Counted from the stretch's first letter, positions 1-8,892 are shown. The stretch: DNA of 64,000 nucleotides from JAGGAG01 sp964638035 (GCA_964638035.1 CAZWXD010000005.1:1-64000), one strand, 5' to 3'. Made by a program: numbers and translations. Notes: a model not told the origin generated them from the letters alone.

Positions 1-27
1 GGCGGGGAGATCACGTTAGAATCCTGC

Positions 28-1239
28 ATGGTCCCTGCGGAGCGACTGGAAAAGCTCGTGATGGCAAGCCTCACGCTCACCTCCGAGTTGTCGCTCGAGG
101 GTGTGCTGGGGCGGGTGGTGAACATCGCGGCCGACGTGATCGGTGCGCGCTATGCGGCCATTGGCGTGCTGGCGGCCGACGGCCGCACCCTCGAGAGCTT
201 CATCACCCGGGGCATCACCGATGAGGGGCGTGAACAGATCGGGGCGCCTCCTCGCGGGCACGGGATCCTGGGCCTGGTCATCCGGCAGCAGAAGCCCATC
301 CGGCTCCCCGACCTCACCCGGCACCCCGACACCTACGGCTTCCCCCCGCACCATCCCGCCATGCGGAGCTTCCTGGGCGTGCCCATCGTGGGCCGTCGCG
401 GCGTCTTCGGGAACCTCTACCTCACCGAGAAGCAGGGGGGGTACTTCACCGACGACGACGAGCACGTGGCCACCCTCCTTGCGGCCGTCACGGCCGCCGC
501 CGTGGAGAACGCGCGGTTGCACGAGGAAAGCGCCCGGCTCCTGGGTGAGGTGCAGCAGCTTCACCGGACGCGCGAGCGGTTCTTTGCGATGGTGAACCAC
601 GAACTCCGGAATGCGCTGGCCGCAACGTACGGGTGGGCCGAAATGCTGGTGCGCAAGAAGGACCCCGCGACCGTACCACCGGCGGCGGTGGAAGTGCTGA
701 GTTCGGCGGAGCAGGCCGTCGGGCTCATCAATGACCTCCTGGACCTGAGCCGGCTGGATGAGGACCGCCTCCGTCCCACCATCCGGCCGGTCGACCCCGG
801 TGCGGTGGCGCGGCGCGCATTGGGGCGCGTGACACCGGCGGCGGGCGAGAAGGAGGTGGCCCTCGACCTTGACGTGCCGCCCGACCTGCCCGCGACGGCC
901 ACCGATGCGAGCCGGGTGGAGCAGATCCTGGTGAACCTCCTCACCAACGCCATCAAGCATACCCCGCGCGCCAGCCGGGTGCGGGTGCGCGTGTGGGAGG
1001 AAGCGAGCAAGGTGCTCCTCGAGGTGGCCGACGAGGGATCCGGGGTTCCGCCGGGCCATCACGAGGAGATCTTCGACGTGTACGTGACCAATGCGAACGA
1101 GGAGACACGTGGCATCGGGCTGGGCCTGCCCCTCTCCCGGCGCCTGGCGCGGCTCCTGGGTGGGGAACTCGCCGTGGTGCCTGGGCAGGGAGGGGGCCGG
1201 TTCCGGCTCACGCTCCCGGTGGCGCGGGCCGAGGAGTAG
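28..1239 (+). CDS. GAF-domain sensor histidine kinase
   Basis: A cytoplasmic 403-residue kinase with no membrane segment. Residues about 15-165 form a GAF domain ending in a helix. A HisKA dimerisation helix follows, with the phospho-acceptor in the motif VNHELRN (His191). An HATPase_c domain (about 290-400) shows the N box (LVNLLTNAIKH), the G1 box (DEGSGV) and the G2 box (GIGLGL). It autophosphorylates and should pass phosphate to a response regulator; the OmpR-type regulator 64 bases downstream on the same strand is the obvious partner. A GAF sensor beside cbb3 oxidase genes would suit redox, gas or small-ligand sensing, but the ligand is not visible. The ATG at 28 is the first in-frame start, and little upstream sequence is available, so an earlier start cannot be excluded. 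Confidence 0.9.
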   Translation: MVPAERLEKLVMASLTLTSELSLEGVLGRVVNIAADVIGARYAAIGVLAADGRTLESFITRGITDEGREQIGAPPRGHGILGLVIRQQKPIRLPDLTRHPDTYGFPPHHPAMRSFLGVPIVGRRGVFGNLYLTEKQGGYFTDDDEHVATLLAAVTAAAVENARLHEESARLLGEVQQLHRTRERFFAMVNHELRNALAATYGWAEMLVRKKDPATVPPAAVEVLSSAEQAVGLINDLLDLSRLDEDRLRPTIRPVDPGAVARRALGRVTPAAGEKEVALDLDVPPDLPATATDASRVEQILVNLLTNAIKHTPRASRVRVRVWEEASKVLLEVADEGSGVPPGHHEEIFDVYVTNANEETRGIGLGLPLSRRLARLLGGELAVVPGQGGGRFRLTLPVARAEE

Positions 1240-1241
1240 CA

Positions 1242-1259
1242 CATGAAGGAACCTTCATG
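1242..1259. promoter_or_regulatory. 18-bp palindromic operator candidate (CATGAA-N6-TTCATG)
   Basis: The sequence CATGAAGGAACCTTCATG is an inverted repeat with 8-base arms and a 2-base centre. It lies between the histidine kinase stop and the response regulator start, so it could control a promoter for the regulator alone. The same CATGAA/TTCATG arms at the same spacing recur at 8875 in front of the cbb3 operon, with a degenerate copy at 9563. The binding protein is unknown; the adjacent response regulator and the Rrf2 protein at 20181 are candidates. Confidence 0.5.
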
Positions 1260-1303
1260 TATGCATCACGGTGTCCCAACGACGCGCAAGCGAGCTTGAT
1301 GGC

Positions 1304-1987
1304 ATGAAGATCCTTGTCGTGGAGGACGACCGGAAGGTCGCCGGGTTCATCGAGCAGGGCCTCAAGGAAGAAGGGTGCGCCGTGGATGTCGCCCGGGACG
1401 GCGAGGAAGCCACGATGCTGGCCCACGTGAACGACTACGACGTGATCCTGCTCGACGTGATGCTGCCGCGGAAGAACGGCTACCAGGTGACGGCGGAGCT
1501 GCGCCGCGAGGGGCGGAACACGCCGATCCTGATGCTGACCTCGCGCGACGCCACCGAGGACATCGTGCGCGGGCTCGATGCCGGCGCCGATGACTACCTC
1601 TCCAAGCCCTTCCAGTTCGACGTCCTGCTGGCCCGGGTGCGGGCGTTGCACCGGCGGGGTGGGGCGGAGCGGCTGGAGGTGCTCCGGTACGGTCCGTTGA
1701 CGCTCGACCGGCTCCGGCACCAGGCCACCCTGGACCAGGGCCGCCTCGACCTCACGCCCAAGGAGTTCCAGCTCCTCGAGTACTTCCTGCTGCACCCCGA
1801 GGAGGTCGTGCGCCGCACCACGCTGCTGGAGAAGGTGTGGGACATGCACTTCGACCCCGAGAGCAACGTGGTGGATGTGCACGTGGGCAACCTGCGGCGG
1901 AAGCTCATGGCGACTGGTGGTCCCAACCTGCTCCAGACGGTGCGCGGCGTGGGCTTCTCGCTGCGGCGGGAAGAGGCGGTCGCCTAG
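1304..1987 (+). CDS. OmpR/PhoB-family response regulator
   Basis: A 227-residue two-domain response regulator. The receiver domain has the acidic pair in VVEDD, the phospho-acceptor Asp51 in LLDVMLP, and the conserved Lys in LSKPF. The C-terminal winged helix (about 130-225) has the typical LTPKEFQLLEYF and VHVGNLRRKL stretches. It should be phosphorylated by the kinase just upstream and bind direct or inverted repeats. I start it at ATG 1304 because MKILVVEDD is the usual N-terminus of the family; a GTG at 1271 is in frame but adds 11 atypical residues. Its 3' end overlaps the convergent ccoS gene by 4 bases. Confidence 0.92.
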   Translation: MKILVVEDDRKVAGFIEQGLKEEGCAVDVARDGEEATMLAHVNDYDVILLDVMLPRKNGYQVTAELRREGRNTPILMLTSRDATEDIVRGLDAGADDYLSKPFQFDVLLARVRALHRRGGAERLEVLRYGPLTLDRLRHQATLDQGRLDLTPKEFQLLEYFLLHPEEVVRRTTLLEKVWDMHFDPESNVVDVHVGNLRRKLMATGGPNLLQTVRGVGFSLRREEAVA

Positions 1988-2118
1988 TCGCGCAGGGCCC
2001 GCCGTGGCGGGTCCTCGAGGTCCTCGAACTGCCCCTTCCGCACCGCACGCAGGAAGAGCCAGAGAAACACCCCGCTCAGCACCAGGGCGAGTGGCAGGAT
2101 GAGCAGGTAGGCGTTCAC
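1984..2118 (-). CDS. ccoS: cbb3 oxidase assembly protein CcoS
   Basis: A 44-residue single-pass membrane protein. It is one hydrophobic helix followed by the short charged tail KGQFEDLEDPP, which matches the small CcoS family (typically 45-60 residues, with a conserved F-D/E-D-L/P-E tail). CcoS is needed for insertion of cofactors into the cbb3 oxidase. The GTG start overlaps the ccoI stop in a GTGA, showing translational coupling. It is the last gene of the oxidase operon. Confidence 0.85.
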   Translation of the reverse strand: MNAYLLILPLALVLSGVFLWLFLRAVRKGQFEDLEDPPRRALRD

Positions 2119-4415
2119 CCGACAGCCTCCGCGCGGCGCACCGCGTGCTCCACCCGCGAGGCCCCCCACACCACCACCGCACTCGAGAGCGGCATGAGGA
2201 TGGCGCACGCCAGCGGGCCAATAAGCCCGAGCGCCGCCGCCGTCACGGCCAGGGCGTTGTACGCCAGCGACCAGCGATAGTTGAACTGCATCGCGCGCCG
2301 GCAGGCATGCGCCGTACGCCGGGCCGCGAGGAGGGGCAGGAGCCCGGGCCGCGCGATCACCGCGTCGGCCACCAGGACGCTGCTCGCGGCCCCCGTCCCC
2401 ATGGCAATCCCGATGTCGGCGCCCGCCAGGGCGAGGCCGTCATTGATGCCGTCGCCCGCGAACACCACCTGCTGGCGTCGTGCGCGCCGCGCCGCGATCC
2501 ACTCGGCCTTGGCCGCGGGCCCCATGCCGGCCAGCACCGTGGTGATGCCGGCCCTGCGCGCCACCCGGTCGGCGACGTCCCTGCGGTCCCCGGTGAGGAG
2601 CACGACCTCCACGCCTTCCCGCCGAAGGCCGGCGACGGCGCGCGGGGCATCGTCGCGCAGCTCGTCGCCCAGGTGGATCACGGCGCTGGTGCCGGCCTCC
2701 GACAGCACCCGCACCGCCATGCCCGTGGCGGCCGGGTGCGCCCGCACCTCCCAGAGCCGCCCGTCCACCATGCCGGTGATGCCGGCACCCGGCTCCTCAC
2801 GGACGTTGCTGCCGCGGGGCAGGGCAATGCCGCGTGCCATCACCGCGGCGACGATGGCCCTGGCCACGGGATGGTTGCTGTAGCGCTCCAGGCCGGCCGC
2901 GACACGCAGCGTGGCGTCGTCGGCCTCGGTGACGGTGAGGTTGCCCTCCGTCACGGTGCCGGTCTTGTCGAGCGCCACCAGGCTCGCGTGCTCCATGCGA
3001 AGGAGCTGGTCGGCGTTGCGGAAGAGGATGCCGCGCCGCGCTGCCGCACCGAGCCCGGCCGCCGCCGCCAGCGGGCGGGAGAGGGCCAGCGCGCAGGGAC
3101 AGGCTACGACCAGCACCGCGATGCCCGCGGTGAACGCGCGCGCGCTGTTCCCGGCCAGCATCCAGCCGGCGAAGGCGGCGGCGGCCACGAGCAGGGTGCC
3201 CACCGTGAACCAGGGCACGACCCGGTCGTCCACCGGGCGGGTCGTGCCCTGGTCGGCGGCGCGCTCCAGCTCCGCGGCCATCCGCGAGAGCAGCGTCTCG
3301 CTTCCCACCGCCTCCACCCGCACGGTGAGGGCGCCATCCACCAGCACCGTTCCCGCCACGACCCGGTCGCCGGGCAGCACCGGCACCGGTAGCGCCTCGC
3401 CGGTGAGGAGCGCCATGCGCACCTGGCCCGCGCCCTCGGCGACGACCCCATCGGCCGCGATCTCCTCGCCCGCACCAACGTCGAGCTCGTCACCGGCATG
3501 CAGGTCGGCGGCGGGCACGGTGTCGAACCGGCCATCCCGCACGCGTCGTGCGGTACGCGGCGCGCTCGCGGCCAATGCCGTGGCCGCCTCCACCGCGCGG
3601 CGCCGCCCGCGCCCCTCGAGGAGGCGCCCCGCCAGGAGTGCGGCCACCAGCATGCCGAGCGAGTCGAGGTAGGCCTCCCCGCCCCGGACGGTCTGCACCA
3701 CGCCATGCAGGTAGAGCACGGCAATGCCCAGCGCGATGGGCAGGTCCATTGGCACCACGCGCTGCCGGAGGCCCGCGATGGCGCCGGCGAAGAAGGGCGC
3801 CGCCGACCAGAGGACCACCGGCGTGGCGAGGGCGAGTGCGAGCCAGCGGAAGAGCGCGGCCCAGTGCGGATCGACCGTGAACCAGAGGCCGGCGTACTGG
3901 GCCTCGTAGGCCGCCATGAGCCAGGTGGCCGCGAAGAGTGCCACACCCAGGCGCGCAAGGGTGTCACGGTCGGGTGCGGACTCCACGCCAATGGCGCGGG
4001 GGCGATAGCCCAGGTGCGCGATGCGCGCGGCAATCGCGGAGAGGTCGATGCGCGCGGGATCCCAGCGGATGAGCGCCCGGCCGGTGGCGTAGCTCACCGT
4101 GGCCTGCGTGACGCCCACCGTCCGCTCCAGCACCTGCTCCACCACCCACACGCACGACGCACAACGGAGCCCATCCACCTGCAGCCGCACCTCACAGGTG
4201 CCGCCGGGCCCGGGGCTCGTGGGCACGGCACTCCACCCGGTGACCGGGCCCTCGGGGCGGGGCGCCGGTGCGGTGCGCTCGGCGTAGTAGGCCTCGAGTC
4301 CCGCACCCTGGATGATCTCCCACGCCGTGGAGCACCCCGCGCAACAGAAGCGCTCGGTTGCGTCCTCGAGCGCCAGGCCGCAATGCACGCAGGTGGCGAC
4401 GTGCAGCGCTTCCAC
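2115..4415 (-). CDS. ccoI: Copper-translocating P1B-type ATPase CcoI (FixI)
   Basis: A 766-residue heavy-metal P-type ATPase. The N-terminus has a Cys-rich stretch (CVHCG and CCAGC) followed by a heavy-metal-associated domain with CASC. Transmembrane helices then carry the CPC metal-site motif (VACPCALAL). The phosphorylation motif DKTGTVT and the hinge GDGIND are present. CcoI supplies copper for the CuB centre of cbb3 oxidase. The GTG start at 4415 shares one base with the ccoH stop (TAGTG), so the operon is read by coupled translation. An in-frame ATG at 4535 would add 40 residues that are actually out-of-frame ccoH sequence, so I reject it. Confidence 0.93.
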   Translation of the reverse strand: MEALHVATCVHCGLALEDATERFCCAGCSTAWEIIQGAGLEAYYAERTAPAPRPEGPVTGWSAVPTSPGPGGTCEVRLQVDGLRCASCVWVVEQVLERTVGVTQATVSYATGRALIRWDPARIDLSAIAARIAHLGYRPRAIGVESAPDRDTLARLGVALFAATWLMAAYEAQYAGLWFTVDPHWAALFRWLALALATPVVLWSAAPFFAGAIAGLRQRVVPMDLPIALGIAVLYLHGVVQTVRGGEAYLDSLGMLVAALLAGRLLEGRGRRRAVEAATALAASAPRTARRVRDGRFDTVPAADLHAGDELDVGAGEEIAADGVVAEGAGQVRMALLTGEALPVPVLPGDRVVAGTVLVDGALTVRVEAVGSETLLSRMAAELERAADQGTTRPVDDRVVPWFTVGTLLVAAAAFAGWMLAGNSARAFTAGIAVLVVACPCALALSRPLAAAAGLGAAARRGILFRNADQLLRMEHASLVALDKTGTVTEGNLTVTEADDATLRVAAGLERYSNHPVARAIVAAVMARGIALPRGSNVREEPGAGITGMVDGRLWEVRAHPAATGMAVRVLSEAGTSAVIHLGDELRDDAPRAVAGLRREGVEVVLLTGDRRDVADRVARRAGITTVLAGMGPAAKAEWIAARRARRQQVVFAGDGINDGLALAGADIGIAMGTGAASSVLVADAVIARPGLLPLLAARRTAHACRRAMQFNYRWSLAYNALAVTAAALGLIGPLACAILMPLSSAVVVWGASRVEHAVRRAEAVG

Positions 4416-4573
4416 TAGCGCGCCTCGGTGCGGTAGCTCGGCACCACCGGGTCGGCCCCGGTGATGGCGACATAGATGAACCACGCGTTCACCAGGATCA
4501 TCACGGCAAGGCCGAAGGCGATGGCCATGGGCCACCGGCTCCGCTCAGGGCCGGCTGGCGGGCTTGCCGTCAT
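4415..4573 (-). CDS. ccoH: Short CcoH/FixH-like membrane protein
   Basis: A 52-residue gene that is easily missed because it is short and overlaps both neighbours. The protein has a short polar N-terminus ending in RSRWP, one hydrophobic helix (about residues 16-40), and the tail VVPSYRTEAR. Family CcoH/FixH proteins start the same way (charged residues, W-P, then a TM helix, then a D-x-V-x-x-x-Y motif) but usually continue into a periplasmic domain of 100 or more residues. Here that domain is missing. The ATG lies within the last 29 bases of ccoG, and the stop touches the ccoI start. The assignment rests on operon position between ccoG and ccoI plus the N-terminal pattern. Confidence 0.72.
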   Translation of the reverse strand: MTASPPAGPERSRWPMAIAFGLAVMILVNAWFIYVAITGADPVVPSYRTEAR

Positions 4574-5897
4574 CGAGCGCCCCTGGCGTCTTGAAGGTCG
4601 TGGTGAGCGTGACCGACTTCGCCGGCGAGGCCACCTTCACCGCAATGGGTAGCGTTCGCTGCAGGTGCTCCGCCGGCGGGATGCGCACCACCAGCGGCAC
4701 CACGCGGCTCTCCGTGCTCGCCAGGGCGAGGGGCTCGGTATGCACCTCGGCGCCCTCGAGCCCGGTGACCGTGATGTTGAAGGGCAGCGTGTCGGTGCCC
4801 GCGGCCTTGTTGGTGACCCGGAGCATGTAGGTGTTCCGCACCCAGCCGTCGGCGTCCACCTGGAAGAGCGAGCCGCGCACCCGGCTCACCTGTGCCTCGA
4901 TGGGTGTCCGGCCCACGGCCAGCACCACCGTGGCGGCGGTGAGCGCGGCAAGGAGCCCGCCGTACACGATGGTACGCGGCCGGAGGGCGCGAACCGTGTG
5001 GCCCTCCAGCTCCGCCATCGTACCGTACTGCACCAGCGTGGGCTGGTCGAAGCGCGACATGATCGACTCGCAGGCGTCAATGCAGGCGGCGCAGGCAATG
5101 CACTCGAGCTGGAACCCGTCGCGGATGTCGATGCCCTGGGGGCACACCGCCACGCACTTGTTGCAGTCCACACAGCGCCCCTCGGGCCCCGCGTTGGTGC
5201 CGCCGCGCGGCTCGCCCCGGCGCGGGTCGTACGTGATCGTGAGGCTCTCGTCGTCGGTGAGGGCGCTCTGGAAGCGGGCGTAGGGGCAGATGTAGTTGCA
5301 GAACTGCTCCCGGAACCAGGTGAAGTCGAGGAACCAGGCCACCGCAAAGATGCCGGTCACCAGGTACGCCTCGGTGCCAGCCTGGCCCGTCCACATCGGG
5401 ATGGGACCCGTGAAGTAGCTGCCGAAGGTGGCCGCCACGATGAGGGAGATGACGGCGAAGACCGTCCACTTGAGCGCCTTGCGGCCGGCCTTGTTGAGCG
5501 ACCATGGCGCCCGGTCCAGCTTCATCCGCTGGGCCCTCGGCCCCTCCATCCACTCCTCGATGGGCCGGATGAGCGAGTCAAGGAAGACGGTCTGGGGACA
5601 GGCGTAGCCGCACCACACCCGGCCGAAGAGTGACGTGAAGAAGAAGAGCGCGAAGGCCAGGAACAGCAGGAACAGCAGGAGGAAGATCGTGTCGGTGGCG
5701 GTGAAGATCGCCCCGAACAGGTAGAGCTTCCGCCCCGGCAGGTCGATCAACACGGCGGGGTTGCCCGCCACGCGGATCCACGGGGTCACGAACAGGAGCA
5801 AGTGCAGGCCGAGGAAGGTCCATTTCCGGATCCGCTGAAAGCGCCCGTCAATGGAGAGCTGGTAGACCCACTTCCTGGTTCCTACGAAGCCGAGCAT
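4545..5897 (-). CDS. ccoG: cbb3 oxidase accessory protein CcoG (FixG)
   Basis: A 450-residue membrane-bound polyferredoxin. Early TM helices are followed by CGYACPQT, a further helix pair, and a two-[4Fe-4S] ferredoxin region with CVDCNKCVAVCP and CIACAACIDAC. The C-terminus is an Ig-like periplasmic domain, as in other FixG/RdxA proteins. The family reduces copper during delivery to cbb3 oxidase. Length and gene order (ccoNOQP-ccoGHIS) are standard. The start ATG at 5897 lies 8 bases beyond the ccoP stop. Confidence 0.95.
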   Translation of the reverse strand: MLGFVGTRKWVYQLSIDGRFQRIRKWTFLGLHLLLFVTPWIRVAGNPAVLIDLPGRKLYLFGAIFTATDTIFLLLFLLFLAFALFFFTSLFGRVWCGYACPQTVFLDSLIRPIEEWMEGPRAQRMKLDRAPWSLNKAGRKALKWTVFAVISLIVAATFGSYFTGPIPMWTGQAGTEAYLVTGIFAVAWFLDFTWFREQFCNYICPYARFQSALTDDESLTITYDPRRGEPRGGTNAGPEGRCVDCNKCVAVCPQGIDIRDGFQLECIACAACIDACESIMSRFDQPTLVQYGTMAELEGHTVRALRPRTIVYGGLLAALTAATVVLAVGRTPIEAQVSRVRGSLFQVDADGWVRNTYMLRVTNKAAGTDTLPFNITVTGLEGAEVHTEPLALASTESRVVPLVVRIPPAEHLQRTLPIAVKVASPAKSVTLTTTFKTPGALDDGKPASRP

Positions 5898-5905
5898 GGC
5901 GACCC

Positions 5906-6415
5906 TCAGGGTGCGACGTGGCCATTGGCCTCGATGACATAGGCTGCCACCTGCGCCACCTTCTCGGCCCCGATCATCTGGCCCCAGTTGGGCATGCCCT
6001 TCTCCGGGACGCCATCCGAGATGACCCGCACGATTGATGCGACGTCATTCCCGTGGATCCAGACGGTGTCCCTGAGGTCGGGCCCGATCCCGCCCTGCAG
6101 TTCGGCGCCGTGGCAGGCCACGCAGGTGGTGGCATAGACCTGCTTCCCGGCGGCCACCGCGGCCTCGCTCCGGTCGAGGTTGCCGGCATCCACCGCCTTG
6201 TGCGGCCAGCGGACCTCGGCCGCGGCGACCTCCGCGGCCAGCTTGCCCGGCTGCGATACCTTGCCAATGAAGTGGTACCAGACGCCGTAGCCGATGGCCC
6301 ACACGATGGTGAGCCAGAAGAGGCCCATCCACCAGTCGGGCAGCGGGTTGTCGTACTCCTCGATGCCGTCGGCCTCGTCGGCGTGGCCCAGTGGACGGTT
6401 GGTCTCCTTGCTCAT
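5906..6415 (-). CDS. ccoP: cbb3 oxidase subunit III CcoP, single-haem form
   Basis: A 169-residue protein with a charged N-terminus, the conserved ccoP segment EEYDNPLPDWW, one TM helix (about 32-50), and one cytochrome c domain with C98-V-A-C-H102 and a likely Met ligand at GMPNWG (141). Canonical CcoP is about 290-310 residues with two CXXCH sites. Here only one haem site exists and the protein is correspondingly short. The start is set by the ATGA overlap with ccoQ (6412-6415). It would carry electrons from soluble cytochrome c into CcoO/CcoN. Confidence 0.9.
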   Translation of the reverse strand: MSKETNRPLGHADEADGIEEYDNPLPDWWMGLFWLTIVWAIGYGVWYHFIGKVSQPGKLAAEVAAAEVRWPHKAVDAGNLDRSEAAVAAGKQVYATTCVACHGAELQGGIGPDLRDTVWIHGNDVASIVRVISDGVPEKGMPNWGQMIGAEKVAQVAAYVIEANGHVAP

Positions 6416-6597
6416 GGGCGCTCGTCTCCCTCGTCCTCGAGTGGCATCAGCGCCGCCTGCTCCATGCGCTGCCGGTTCGCCGGGTGCAGCACCCACGCGG
6501 TCCATCCCACGAAGACCAGGAGGAACCCGATGGTCATGGCCCCCATGAGCCACCCCAGCTGGGCCGAGTCGGCCGCCGCGCGGAATACCGGGTTCAT
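6412..6597 (-). CDS. ccoQ: CcoQ-like small subunit
   Basis: A 61-residue single-TM protein between ccoO and ccoP: hydrophobic helix about residues 15-40, then an acidic tail. Sequence similarity within CcoQ is always weak, so position and topology carry the call. It overlaps ccoP by 4 bases and ccoO by 4 bases, both as ATGA. Confidence 0.75.
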   Translation of the reverse strand: MNPVFRAAADSAQLGWLMGAMTIGFLLVFVGWTAWVLHPANRQRMEQAALMPLEDEGDERP

Positions 6598-7310
6598 GGC
6601 GTGGCCCCCGCCGCACTGGCGGCCTTGAGGGCGGCGCGGCCGTCCATCCCCAGCCGCTGCAGGTAGGCAATCAGGGCGATGATCTCATGGTGCGGGTCGG
6701 CCGTGATGCCCTGCGTGCCGAGCCGCGCGGCGATCGCCGATCCCTGCTCCTCCATCTGGTCGGCGACGCCACGCACCTGCTCGTCGGAGTAGGGCACGCC
6801 CACCTTCCGGAGCGCCTGCACCGACCTGCGTACGTCGGCGGTGTCGAGCACCGCGTGGTAGAGCCAGCCATAGGTGGGCATGAGGCTGCCGGGCGACGTG
6901 CTGCGCGGTTCACGCATGTGCTCGTAGTGCCAGGCGTCGGGGTACTTGCCGCCCACCCGGTGGAGGTCGGGTCCCGCGCGGCGCGAGCCGAGCTGGAAGG
7001 GGTGGTCGTAGGCGTACTCGCCGGCCCGGGACCACTCACCGTACCGCAACAGCTCGGCGCGGGTGGGGCGCACCATCTGCGAGTGGCAGGTGTAGCACCC
7101 CTCGCGGATGTAGATGTCGCGGCCCGCCACCTCGAGCGGGGTGTAGGGCGTCACGCCGGCCAGGGCCTCGGGCCCCAGCTTCACCGTGAACATCGGCACG
7201 ATCTCCACCAGGCCGCCGATGAGGATCGCGATCGTGCTCAGCACCGCCATCAGGCCCAGGTTCGCCTCGATGCGCCGGTGCCAGTGGCCCGGCGACTGCT
7301 GCTCGGACAT
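6594..7310 (-). CDS. ccoO: cbb3 oxidase subunit II CcoO
   Basis: A 238-residue membrane-anchored mono-haem cytochrome c. An N-terminal TM helix (about 17-42) precedes the haem motif C-Y-T-C-H-S-Q-M, which is characteristic of CcoO, followed by GPDLHRVGGKYPDAWHYEHMREPR and the axial Met in SLMPTYGW. It passes electrons from CcoP to the CcoN haem. Length and motifs are typical. It is the second gene of the operon, 11 bases after ccoN. Confidence 0.96.
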   Translation of the reverse strand: MSEQQSPGHWHRRIEANLGLMAVLSTIAILIGGLVEIVPMFTVKLGPEALAGVTPYTPLEVAGRDIYIREGCYTCHSQMVRPTRAELLRYGEWSRAGEYAYDHPFQLGSRRAGPDLHRVGGKYPDAWHYEHMREPRSTSPGSLMPTYGWLYHAVLDTADVRRSVQALRKVGVPYSDEQVRGVADQMEEQGSAIAARLGTQGITADPHHEIIALIAYLQRLGMDGRAALKAASAAGATP

Positions 7311-7321
7311 GCGGCCTCCCG

Positions 7322-8791
7322 TCAGGCTGCGGCCGGTGCGGGCTGCGCCGACCGCGCGCGCTGCCCCACCGTCGCGATGAAGTTCCAGCCCAGCATCACC
7401 ATGCCCGCGAGGTACATGACCCCGCCTGCCAGCCGCAGCCAGTAGAACGGCATCAGCTGCATCACGATGTCCACGAAGTTGGGATACCGGAGCTGACCGG
7501 CCTCATCGATGGCGCGCCACTGCAGCCCCTCGGTGAGCCCGGCGGCCCACATCGAGACGGTGTAGAGGACGATGCCGATCGTGGCCAGCCAGAAATGGGT
7601 GGTGGCCCAGCCCGGCTTGGCCCACTCCGTCCGGTAGAGCCGCGGCACCAGCCAGTAGATCATGCCGAAGCTCACCATGCCCACCCAGCCCAGGGCACCC
7701 GAGTGCACGTGGCCGATCGTCCAGTTGGTGTAGTGCGAGAGCAGGTTCACGGCGCGGATCGACATCATCGGCCCCTCGAACGTGCTCATGCCGTAGAAGC
7801 TCACGGCCACGACGAAGAACTTGAGGATCGGGTCCTTCCGCACCCGGTCCCAGGCCCCGCGCATCGTGAGCAGGCCGTTCAGCATGCCGCCCCACGACGG
7901 CGCCAGCAGCACGATGCTGAACGCCATCCCCAGCGTCTGCGCCCACTCGGGCAGCGCGGAGTAGAGGAGGTGGTGCGGCCCCGCCCAGATGTAGAGGAAG
8001 ATCAGCGACCAGAAGTGGATGATCGAGAGTCGATAGCTGTACACCGGCCGCTCGGCCGCCCGCGGCAGGAAGTAGTACATCAGTCCCAGCAGCGGCGTCG
8101 TCAGGAAGAACGCGACGGCGTTGTGCCCGTACCACCACTGCACCAGGCCATCGGTCAGCCCGGCAAAGACCGGGTAGCTCCGGCCCAGCGTGGCCGGAAC
8201 CGCGAGGCTGTTCACGATGTGCAGCACCGGGATGGTGATCACGAACGACATGTAGAACCAGATCGCCACGTAGAGATGCTGCACCCGCCGGACGGCGATG
8301 GTGGCGAAGAAGTTGATCGCGAACGCCACCCACACCACCGTGATGGCGACATCGAGCGGCCAGATCAGCTCGGCGTACTCCTTGGCCTGCGTCAGGCCCA
8401 GGGGCAGGGTGATCACCGCGCCCACGATGATGGCCTGCCACCCCCAGAAGTGGAACCGCGACAGCGCGTCGCTCCACATCCGCACCTTCAGCAGGCGCTG
8501 CAGGGAGTAGTAGATCGCCGTGAAGATGACGTTCCCCGTGAACGCAAAGACGACGGCGTTGGTATGGAGCGGCCGGAGCCGGCCGAACGTCGTCCATGGG
8601 AGGCCCAGGTTGGCGGGGCGCCAGGCGATTTGCAGGGCGACGATGACGCCGACCAGCATGCCCACGACGCCCCAGAAGATGGTGGCGCCGAGGAACTTGC
8701 GAACGATGTCCTCATCGTACTCCACCCCTGTGGTGGTGCTCAGGGGTAGCTCGGCCGCCGGGGTGGCGGCCCGGACCGGGGCAGGTTCCAC
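7322..8791 (-). CDS. ccoN: cbb3 oxidase catalytic subunit I CcoN
   Basis: A 489-residue, roughly 12-TM haem-copper oxidase subunit that reduces O2 to water and pumps protons. Visible family signatures include HTNAVVFAFTGN in an early helix, WWYGHNAVAFFLTTPLLG with the CuB His, WAGPHHLLYSALPEW with paired His, and HVHSGALGWVG near the haem ligands. I start at GTG 8791 (VEPAPVRAA); the frame is open to 8869, but that extension runs through the likely promoter and is compositionally odd. A TACAAT-like -10 on this strand (8838-8843) and the palindrome at 8875 lie upstream. Confidence 0.93.
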   Translation of the reverse strand: MEPAPVRAATPAAELPLSTTTGVEYDEDIVRKFLGATIFWGVVGMLVGVIVALQIAWRPANLGLPWTTFGRLRPLHTNAVVFAFTGNVIFTAIYYSLQRLLKVRMWSDALSRFHFWGWQAIIVGAVITLPLGLTQAKEYAELIWPLDVAITVVWVAFAINFFATIAVRRVQHLYVAIWFYMSFVITIPVLHIVNSLAVPATLGRSYPVFAGLTDGLVQWWYGHNAVAFFLTTPLLGLMYYFLPRAAERPVYSYRLSIIHFWSLIFLYIWAGPHHLLYSALPEWAQTLGMAFSIVLLAPSWGGMLNGLLTMRGAWDRVRKDPILKFFVVAVSFYGMSTFEGPMMSIRAVNLLSHYTNWTIGHVHSGALGWVGMVSFGMIYWLVPRLYRTEWAKPGWATTHFWLATIGIVLYTVSMWAAGLTEGLQWRAIDEAGQLRYPNFVDIVMQLMPFYWLRLAGGVMYLAGMVMLGWNFIATVGQRARSAQPAPAAA

Positions 8792-8874
8792 GAGCGCTCT
8801 CGTCGCTGGGGTACATTGACCGCGGGAATGCGGACGGATTGTAATGCGCTTTTCTAAGTGGGGACGCAAGGCCG

Positions 8875-8892
8875 CATGAACTTTCCTTCATG
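8875..8892. promoter_or_regulatory. Palindromic operator candidate upstream of ccoN (CATGAA-N6-TTCATG)
   Basis: CATGAACTTTCCTTCATG has the same arms and spacing as the site at 1242. It lies about 85 bases upstream of the ccoN start and overlaps the ATG of the divergent membrane-protein gene at 8890. A TACAAT hexamer reading towards ccoN at 8838-8843 would put its centre near -52, a reasonable position for an activator. The regulator is not known. Confidence 0.5.
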
